From positions 31,451,483 through 31,515,482 of the forward strand of contig NC_044561.1 of NCBI RefSeq assembly GCF_007565055.1: DNA of 64,000 nt. Direction: 5' to 3'. This document shows, piece after piece, positions 51,439-64,000 of the stretch. This DNA is from Rhinopithecus roxellana. Its lineage: Eukaryota > Chordata > Mammalia > Primates > Cercopithecidae. The translations under genes were made by a program, and so were the position numbers. Numbering within the stretch: position 1 is the stretch's first letter; the number at the start of each line of letters is the position of its first letter. The notes under the pieces are model-generated. The model did no database searches, was not told where the DNA came from, and saw nothing but the letters and a program-made list of their open reading frames with translations.

Positions 51439-54340
51439 AAGAGTTTGACAGCCATCATCCCTTTCCCCACTACAAGCTTGGGGGAAAAAAAAAAAGCATA
51501 ATTAGCCTATTTTTATCTCTGTGAAAGATTTTTTTCTTCTATTACTAGGAAAAGAGGAACCTAAAATCTGGCATTTATAGACACCTGCAGTCAAAATATT
51601 AATACATCCAAAATAGATACTGTAACTTTGCCTGCGGTTTCTAAAATAAGGTAGTTTAGGAATCTTATCTTAGGGCCCCAACTATGCCACATTCTAGTAG
51701 AGGAATCTTGTTCATTGGAAGGAAAACAACCTCTACCTAAACAACCAGAAATTATTAATACAGAATAGACACATTGGTCATGGCATAAAGACTGATATCA
51801 GCAAATGCTGCGACTGTCTCTATGAGCTCAGCCTCCATCTAGCTCTCTCATCTGAATCCAGACACGCCCTTCCACCTGAGAATTTGGAACAAAGGAAATG
51901 TACAGACTATCTGGACCAAGACACGAGCCCTGATACTGAGTCCACAAGAGATTCAATCACCTAGAGAAGATCCCCTTTGACTATCACCAGAAAAAGTGTC
52001 AGAATGACAACTGGAACCATCTACACCCACAAAACTTGAGGTCCACATTGGCATGACTTTACTATTCCAGTGTCCTCATCAACATAACTTTATTCCCAGA
52101 AACAATGGCCATAAAGATAAAAACTGCAAGTAACTTTATTGTTCATTCCAGAAACTTCCTGAAAAATCCATCATCTTTTAATAAAAAGCATCAAGTGACG
52201 GTTTACACACCAAGACTCTTTGAATCTTTGCCTCAAAATCTTTACCTTGTTGTGCTCACCAATCCCATATCATGATCCTTACACAAACCTACCCACGCCC
52301 CCGCATTGAAGGACCTGCTTTAACCAGACTTTTAAAACTCTTAAATATCCCAATTTTGTCCGTCACTGAGTTGCTACTAAGTCTCCGTCAAGGTAGTGTT
52401 CTCTATGACTGCAGTAAGAATAAACTCAGCTTTGTCTCATCAACATATTGTCCCAGTGATATTTTAGGGAGCCAGTATTCTGTAGGAGTCAGGAAATAAT
52501 CATGGGTAACTAGAGGGTATCAGATGTCTTGCAGGAGGGAGCTAGAGATATGAACTTTCAGAAGGATGGGCAGGAAGAGTAAGCACCAAAATTGTGGAAG
52601 AGCAAGACGAGCCTCACTGAAGACAAGAATCTTCACGGGGATGAGCCCTCTGAGGAGGGCCACAGGAGAAACAGAGCCAAGAGACAGGAAGAAGTGGCTC
52701 TGCCCTGGTGTATCCACAAAGGGCATGCAGGCAAAGGCCCAAGCTAATCTGAGTCTTGGCCAAATGCCTTGTGATCCACCTGCAACACAAGAAGATGGAG
52801 GCCTGCAAAGAGCTTCTCCAAGACCATCTTCCTTTCACCTCCTGATCTCACCTGGGAAGCCGTCATGAAGCAGTTGCTCATCATTTCCAGTGTTCTGATG
52901 AGACATGGGTCTTCCTGCTTCACCCTCTCTTAATAGAATGGCAGAATATAAAACCACCAAGCTGTATTACCCAACTTGCATTGCAATCTCCAAGTTGCTT
53001 TGGTTTCAGTGTCATTCTTTTTGATGAGCAGAACAATGACCTCAAGGAGTTGGCACATTTGGCTAGTCTTCCTTTCGTCATCTATATGACTAACAAATTG
53101 TCTGATTCTTAAAAAGTGTCCTTGTATCTTCACCAGTTGAATCAGTCAGGACTTTACCTTGGCCATGCCTTGTCTCATGCGTGCTTGACAGAAGCTAAGT
53201 GGAGCTGTGGGACCAACATGGTAGTCCTAGGCCCAGTCTCACCTCAACCTCATCCCCACTCCATAGATAAAAGGCAGAAGACTGGGAGGGAGGTTTACAG
53301 GGAGATTAACAATAGTAACAATTATATTGAGAGGAGAGTATTGTTTAGTCTTACTCTTTTGGTTCCCCCCAATTCTCAGCCTCTCAATCCACTCCTTCTG
53401 ACCCACATTGGAAGTTACCTTACTGGTAAGGGATTAACATGGGGCTACCTTTCTTGATCACATGGAGTTAAATCATTTAAAGTCTCTCCTCTGAATTCAG
53501 TGCAAAGCAGCAATGATGCATAGCATGCCTGTGCTTTCACCCTAAGCCACGTTCTCCATAGTCCAGCGAGACTCTGAATTCCAGCCTCCTGACCCCTCTA
53601 ACTATTTTCTTGGTTGTTTCCAAGATCAGAAAAGGAATAAGGGTATAAATTATTGTGCTCTCTTAAACCCAAATAAATTTGATTAAAAGAGAAAAAAATT
53701 AAATTTATAAAGGAATATTAAAAGATTTTAACAACAACAAAAAAATCCTGAAGCAAAATAATGAGCCAACACAAAATGAGTCATAGACTCCAAAGCCAAA
53801 CAAAAGAATTAAAATTCAACAGAAAAATATTGAAACATAAGATGATATAGTAACATGAAGTAAACAATACAAATGGAGGAAGAAAAAGAAAAGTCAGGAG
53901 GTTAAGGATTTAATGGGAGTTGAGAAAATTAAATAATAATACAAAAAAAATCAAAACACACAGCCAAGCCAAAAACGTTAAACAATTCTGATGTACAGGG
54001 GTGAAAACTTTAAGGCAAACAAATACAAAATGAAAAAAAAAAAGAAACAAAGTAACTAGAAACAAACAGTGAACTGAGTCCTTATCAGAATCCTAAGATG
54101 GCTCAGACGTCCCCAACCCCCAATCCTCATGGCTTTTAGCTCTCCTGGAGGCTGGAAGCCATGTTTTCAGTCGGCACCTAACATGAGGATCTCAGGCTTT
54201 TGAATCAATATAACTGAAACCTGCAGTCTCCTTGGCCTTTTGCAAACTGTGGAGGAAAAATCCTCTCAATTGCTTTGTGTTGTTCTCTGGTTTTACTTCA
54301 TATACGTCTGGATGGGAAGAATAGAGACCATGCCTCCCAT
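51439..54340. other. 2.9-kb Alu-free stretch upstream of CCT8
   Basis: Repeats were not recognised except an A-rich, low-complexity patch at 53,630-54,060. A human-type untranslated first exon of MAP3K7CL may lie in this interval, but nothing in the sequence identifies it. Confidence 0.45.
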
Positions 54341-54702
54341 GTCTTAATCTGTTTGGGGTGGTATAACAAAATACCACAAACTGGGTGGCTTAGAAACAAC
54401 AGAAATGTGTTACTCACAGTTCTGGAGGCTGGAAGGTCCAAGATCAAGGTGCTAGCAGATACAGAGACTGGTGAGGGCCTGCTTCCCGGTTCATAGATAG
54501 CACCTTCTAGCTGTGTCATCACATGGTGGAAAGGCAAATTAAGCTCCCTTGGGCATCTTTCATAAGGGCACTAATCTTTTATAAGGGTGGAGACCTAATG
54601 AACTAATCATCTCCCAAAAGGCCCTATGTAATACCATCATTTCGGGGCTTAGGATTTTAACATACGAATTTTGGAGGGACACAAACATTGAGACCACAGC
54701 AC
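54341..54702 (-). mobile_element. MaLR-type LTR
   Basis: Reverse-oriented solo LTR: gtggtataacaaaataccacaaac, ctcacagttctggaggctgg, aagggcactaatctt, aaggccctatgtaatacc and gaattttggagggacacaaac. No internal region. Confidence 0.7.
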
Positions 54703-55443
54703 CTCAATTTTTCGATCTCCTCTTCTGGATACCCATTTGGTCACCCAGTAGTTCATTTGACGACTATTTATTGAATCCTTACTCCGTGCATTGTCCAATT
54801 ACACTATAAGTGCTGGTGATTCAGCATCTACCTGCTGGTGGAGAAAGATGACAAGTAATTCTGTCATTACAACTGTGGTAAGTGCTATGAAGGAGAAACA
54901 CAGAAGCTATGAGACTGACAAACAGGGAATGTCTTGGGAGTCATCAAAGACTTTCTAATGAAATTGTCTGCATACTGAGGTAGAATTAACTCAGCCAAAA
55001 GGGAATAGAAGAGCATTTTAGGTAGGAAGAACAGCAGAGGTAAAGACCCTGAGGCAGAAGTGGTAAAGCAGACAGCATGAACTATTCCAGGTACTGGGGC
55101 CAGAATACAGGACATTAATGCCAAAATGGAGAAGATACCAGTGAGATAAACAAGGACCAGAACCCAGGCCTCGAAGTCACTTTAAATATTTGTGTTTCTT
55201 TTCTGGGCAAGGAATATTTGACCTTTTGGACTCAGCGAATATTTGGCCCTTGTTTTGACTCTATCATTATGAATGCAGTTTAACCCAAATTATATAAAGT
55301 TTCTAATTTTCATCTAGAAAGTATTCTTAGCAATTAAGTCCATTTCATTCATTGATAAATTACCATACAGATTTAAATTGATTTTAATTCTTCCCATTTC
55401 CTATTTGTTAAAATTAAAGATCAATTTTTTATTATAAATTTTC

Positions 55444-55743
55444 TTTTTTTTTTTTTTTTTTTGAGACGGAGTCTCGCTCTGTCGCCCGGGCTGGAGTGCA
55501 GTGGCCGGTTCTCAGCTCACTGCAAGCTCCGCCTCCCGGGTTTATGCCATTCTCCTGCCTCAGCCTCCGAGTAGCTGGGACTACAGGCGCCCGCCACCTC
55601 GCCAGGCTAGTTTTTTTGTATTTTTTAGTAGAGACGGGGTTTCACCGTGTTAGCCAGGATGGTCTCGATCTCCTGACCTCGTGATCCGCCCGTCTCGGCC
55701 TCCCAAAGTGCTGGGATTACAGGCTTGAGCCACCGCGCCCGGC
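55444..55743 (-). mobile_element. AluY (young, Old World monkey type)
   Basis: T-run, agtggccggttctcagctcac, ccacctcgccaggctagtttttt, tacaggcttgagccaccgcg. Target duplication ttattataaatttt on both sides. Confidence 0.96.
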
Positions 55744-56252
55744 CTTATTATAAATTTTTAACAAAAATTTGATCCATCAATGGTTTTTTCCTCAAGTTCT
55801 ATTTTCCATGGTCTAGTTATACGTTTTCTCAAGATTTGATTCCTCCATTTTTAATTAATAAAATTAATCAGGTGTCATTTTAGCTCCTTTCAGGTTTATT
55901 TTGTGTTAGCTATTTTTATAAGCAACATTATCTCTGAGTCAGAGGAATGTGCTTTTGTTTACTTCCTAGCTAATCGAGGGAAAAATCTTGGATCGTTCTG
56001 TTGTTCGGGCCTGATCATTGTAGTAGTTCTCTAATGTACCAGTCTCAGAACACCTTTAGACTATTAAAAAGTATTGACTTCCCCAAAGGCCTTTTGTTTA
56101 TGTGGGTTATAGGTATCAATATTTGCTGTATGAGAAATTAAAACTGATAAATTTGTAAACATTATTTAAAAAATAACAATAACCCTATCACACAATAATA
56201 TGTATGATTTTATTAAAACTATCCCTATTTTCCAAGAATGAAAAGGGTGGCT

Positions 56253-56636
56253 GTATTAGTCCGTTCTCTAATCGCCATAAAGAACTACTTGAGAGTGGGT
56301 AATTTATAAAGAAAAGAGGTTTAATTGGCTCACAGTTCCACAGGCGATACAGGAAGCATGGCTGGGGAAACCTCGGGAAGCTTACAATCAAGGTGGAAGG
56401 TGAAGGGGAAGCAAGAAAGTCCTACAAGGCTGGAGGAGGAGGAAGAGACAGAGTAGGGAGGTGCCACACACTTTTAAACAACCAGGTCTCATGAGAACTC
56501 ACTCACTATCACAACAGCAGCAAGGGGGACGTTCGCCCGCTTAATCAAATCACCTCCCACCAGGCCACACCTCCAACACTGGGGATTATAATTCCACATC
56601 GTATTTGGGCAGGAACACAAATCCAAACCATATCAG
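56253..56636 (-). mobile_element. THE1-type LTR
   Basis: Reverse-oriented THE1/MST LTR: gagtgggtaatttataaagaa, ggtttaattggctcacagttcc, gtctcatgagaactcactc, gcaagggggacgttcgcccg and aggaacacaaatccaaacca. Both ends are present. It lies 1.2 kb upstream of the CCT8 start codon. Confidence 0.8.
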
Positions 56637-56665
56637 TGGCATTTACATTTTTGCAAAAAAGATTT

Positions 56666-56813
56666 TTTTTTGAGACAGGGCCTCACTCTGTTGCCCAGGC
56701 TGGAGTGCAGTGGCATGATCTCAGCTCACTGCAGCCTCAACCTCCCAGGCTCAAGCAGATCCTCCCACCTTAGCCTCCTGAGCAGCTGAGACTACAGATG
56801 CATGCCACCAAGC
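56666..56813 (-). mobile_element. Alu fragment
   Basis: About half an Alu: gagacagggcctcactctgttg to gatgcatgccaccaagcc. It follows the THE1 LTR. Confidence 0.9.
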
Positions 56814-57049
56814 CAAAGGGATTTATATTTATCTATAAATTTATATATAAATCAGATAAATATGTATTTATAGCTGATCTTAAAAGAGTAAAAGGGATTC
56901 ATATTCCCAGGAAGAAGTAGAAAAGAGGAATATACATAGTGGTTTAGAACCGGCATTTTGCAATCAGTCTGATCTGGGTAGGAATTCTAGCTGTAATATT
57001 TACTAGCTCTGTGATCTTGGGAAAATTATTTCCCGTTTGTGAACTTCAG

Positions 57050-57121
57050 TTTCCCTTCTATAAAATGGAAACAATACCATTACAAATCAAATGGTATTGT
57101 CTCCATTTTGTAGAAGGAAAA
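57050..57121. repeat. Near-perfect inverted repeat (hairpin)
   Basis: Arms 57,054-57,081 and 57,090-57,117 (28 bases each, 26 pairing) surround the 8-base loop ACAAATCA. Three further pairs follow after one mismatch. The left arm is a MIR-like end (cttctataaaatggaaacaat). Confidence 0.95.
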
Positions 57122-57186
57122 CGAAATGGTATTTTAATCGACAATTCATTAATTTTTAAGATTGACCATTAACAGATACTCCATGG

Positions 57187-57246
57187 AAAGCGGATCATAC
57201 AGAACCTGGCGCATGTAAAGCAGATCACACAGAACCTGGCACACGT
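57187..57246 (+). repeat. 30-bp tandem duplication
   Basis: AAAGCGGATCATACAGAACC... is followed directly by AAAGCAGATCACACAGAACC...; 30-base units with a few differences, at the edge of the CCT8 CpG island. Confidence 0.9.
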
Positions 57247-57827
57247 GAGCATTTGATGTGTGCTACGCTACCCTTGGTGACGACTTCAATTATCATGCGC
57301 ATTCCCAGCGCTTCCTATGGTGCCCAACACACAGCGCACGCCCAAAGGCAATTTTAGGGGATGGGGCAGATGCTCGGCCTCGGAAAAAAAAAAAACAAAA
57401 CACACCTGCCCTGATGTTGGTGGCTGGGTCTGGAAGATTACGTGGAAATTAAGCTAAGGATATGTGGTTTCCAGATCAAAAACCGCAAAAATCTATCACC
57501 CCGACTACTGGGTCCGATCAGAGAGCACAGACTGGAACAAGCGCCCACGGTCTGGGCCGTCTGCGCGTGCGTGAGCCAGAAACCCGAGGCGCTCCCTGGG
57601 CCCGCCCTATCGATCGACCCGATCAGGGATCGTCAGCTTGGTTCTGGTCACAGAAGTTGCTCTTCTCGCGATGCTGCACATCTGGCGGCGGGGAAAGGGC
57701 GGGCTAACTGGAGAGCTAAGAAGAACGAGACACGGCCGCACGCTGCTTTCCCAGAAGGCTGTGCGTGCTCCTTGCTTCCTCCGCTTTCTTCCGAGCGGTC
57801 GCGTGAACGGCTTCCTGCAGCCTGGCC

Positions 57828-62184
<4,357 letters not shown>

Positions 62185-62465
62185 GTAAGTTGTTTCTTTA
62201 AAAGTCAAGAAATATTTTGGTGACATCAAAATTAAGTAGACTTTAACTAGAAGAAATCTCTTACTTCAGATTGGATAAGGGACTATTTTTCCAACTTGAA
62301 AATTTATTATACAGGTTGTTCTAATTATAGAGAGTCCTCTTTAGATGGAACATTGTAACCACTGAAATCTTAAAAATTTCTTAAGTTATTGATTTGTGGA
62401 GGGATTGGTTGTGATACATTGCTAATTGCGATATGAAATTGATTACCATTATCTTCATTTGATAG

Positions 62466-62831
<366 letters not shown>

Positions 62832-63156
62832 AACAGTGGTTTTTAAAAAGATCCAACCACTTGGTTTTATGAAAATAAAAACAGTCAGTTTATGGCATTC
62901 TACTTTGTTCAGCTCCAGTTTTGCTATTAGAGTCTATAAAATAGATACTGCCTGCCAGCAGGGTTGTAAGGAAGATCTGGCACCTGAACAGGCAGAGAGA
63001 GCCATTCCTCATTCCCGCCTTGTAATTAAAGGATAACATACTCAGCCTCAGGGAATTTTCCTGCAGCTTAGCCCTTGAAAGCACTAGAACTTAATCTTTT
63101 GTTTTAAGTGAAAGTATAGAAGAATCAGCATTTCTCTAACCGCTAAAAATATTTTT

Positions 63157-63483
<327 letters not shown>

Positions 63484-64000
63484 TTAAGTTAAAAGTTAAA
63501 TTTTAACTCCACAAAACACTTGTGCAAGAATTTGTCATTGTGAATGTTAATGTTGCACACTGATGATCTCAGGAGTTAACATCAGGAGTTACTAAAGTAT
63601 AGTGGTGATACTGTCAAAGTAATAAAATCACAGGGCTGACTTTTATAGTTTACTCCCTGCTTTCAGTTCTTACTCCTTGGCTTGTTTCTGTAAAGGTATC
63701 TAAAATTAAATCTTAAGAATAAAATCCACTTAAAATTATGTTACATTTTAAGAAAAATTTTATACTCCCCCCTTTCTTTAAATCACAAATGATAGCCCTT
63801 AGAACAAGAATATATGGTAAAATAGATACTGAGACTCATGACCAAGTTAAGTGGTATCTATTTTAGTTCTCCTGAAGGATTTTTAAAAAATATTTAGGTT
63901 TGGTGGTTGTAATTACTTTGTTTTTAATTTAGTGAGATATAATGATATGCTGAACCATATGTGTGGCACTGTATGTACAGGCCATCAAAAGAGGATGCAC

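Noticed and set aside
56253..56636. Endogenous retrovirus with genes
   Set aside because: Only solo MaLR/THE1-type LTRs are present here and at 20.1, 50.8 and 54.3 kb; no gag, pol or env segment was seen next to them.

Overview
This window is nuclear DNA from a primate, most probably an Old World monkey (macaque, baboon or relative). It carries about 36 Alu copies. The youngest have the diagnostic forms common in cercopithecid AluY, such as GGCTCAAGCCTGTAATCCC at 27,603 and the reverse-strand equivalents at 20,506, 42,829, 43,405, 55,444 and 62,523. The rest is old L1, L2, MIR, MaLR LTR and hAT-Charlie debris and microsatellites. Nothing bacterial, phage-like or CRISPR-like is present. By recognised genes it corresponds to the human 21q21.3-q22 CCT8 / MAP3K7CL interval, in reverse orientation to the human chromosome.

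Right end (about 57.3-64 kb, + strand): a CpG-rich promoter and the first three coding exons of CCT8, the theta subunit of the TRiC/CCT cytosolic chaperonin. The splice sites and reading phase all agree, giving the first 76 codons. The remaining exons lie beyond the window.

Left of CCT8, on the opposite strand and diverging from it: part of MAP3K7CL (TAK1-like coiled-coil protein gene). One intact coding exon is at 36,265-36,411. Three upstream exons, which in human (recalled, not looked up) encode the N-terminus of the long 242-residue isoform, can be located at 43,107-42,795, 37,508-37,426 and 37,191-37,099. The last two are Alu-derived. All three are broken here: GTG replaces the start ATG, an AluY with a 17-bp target duplication sits inside the first exon, its donor reads TT instead of GT, and the two Alu-derived exons carry a 7-bp gain and a 1-bp loss with stop codons. 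The long isoform therefore looks unavailable in this species. This is the most interesting observation in the window.

Other content: an RPL12 processed pseudogene (about 4.13-4.73 kb); a 30-bp minisatellite with a 91-bp higher-order period abutting a MER1 element (6.13-6.40 kb); an LTR/MER1/Alu/Alu insertion nest (25-26.3 kb); L1 3' fragments at 2.2-3.3 and 12.6-13.95 kb; a MER5A-MER20 pair at 34.7-35.1 kb; purine/pyrimidine tracts at 11.9, 21.6, 29.8, 37.2 and 38.7 kb; and a 64-bp near-perfect hairpin 0.7 kb upstream of the CCT8 start codon. Long Alu-poor stretches (0-3.7, 15.3-18.7, 29.9-32.3, 51.4-54.3 kb) hold no gene I can recognise. I found no previously undescribed multi-gene system.
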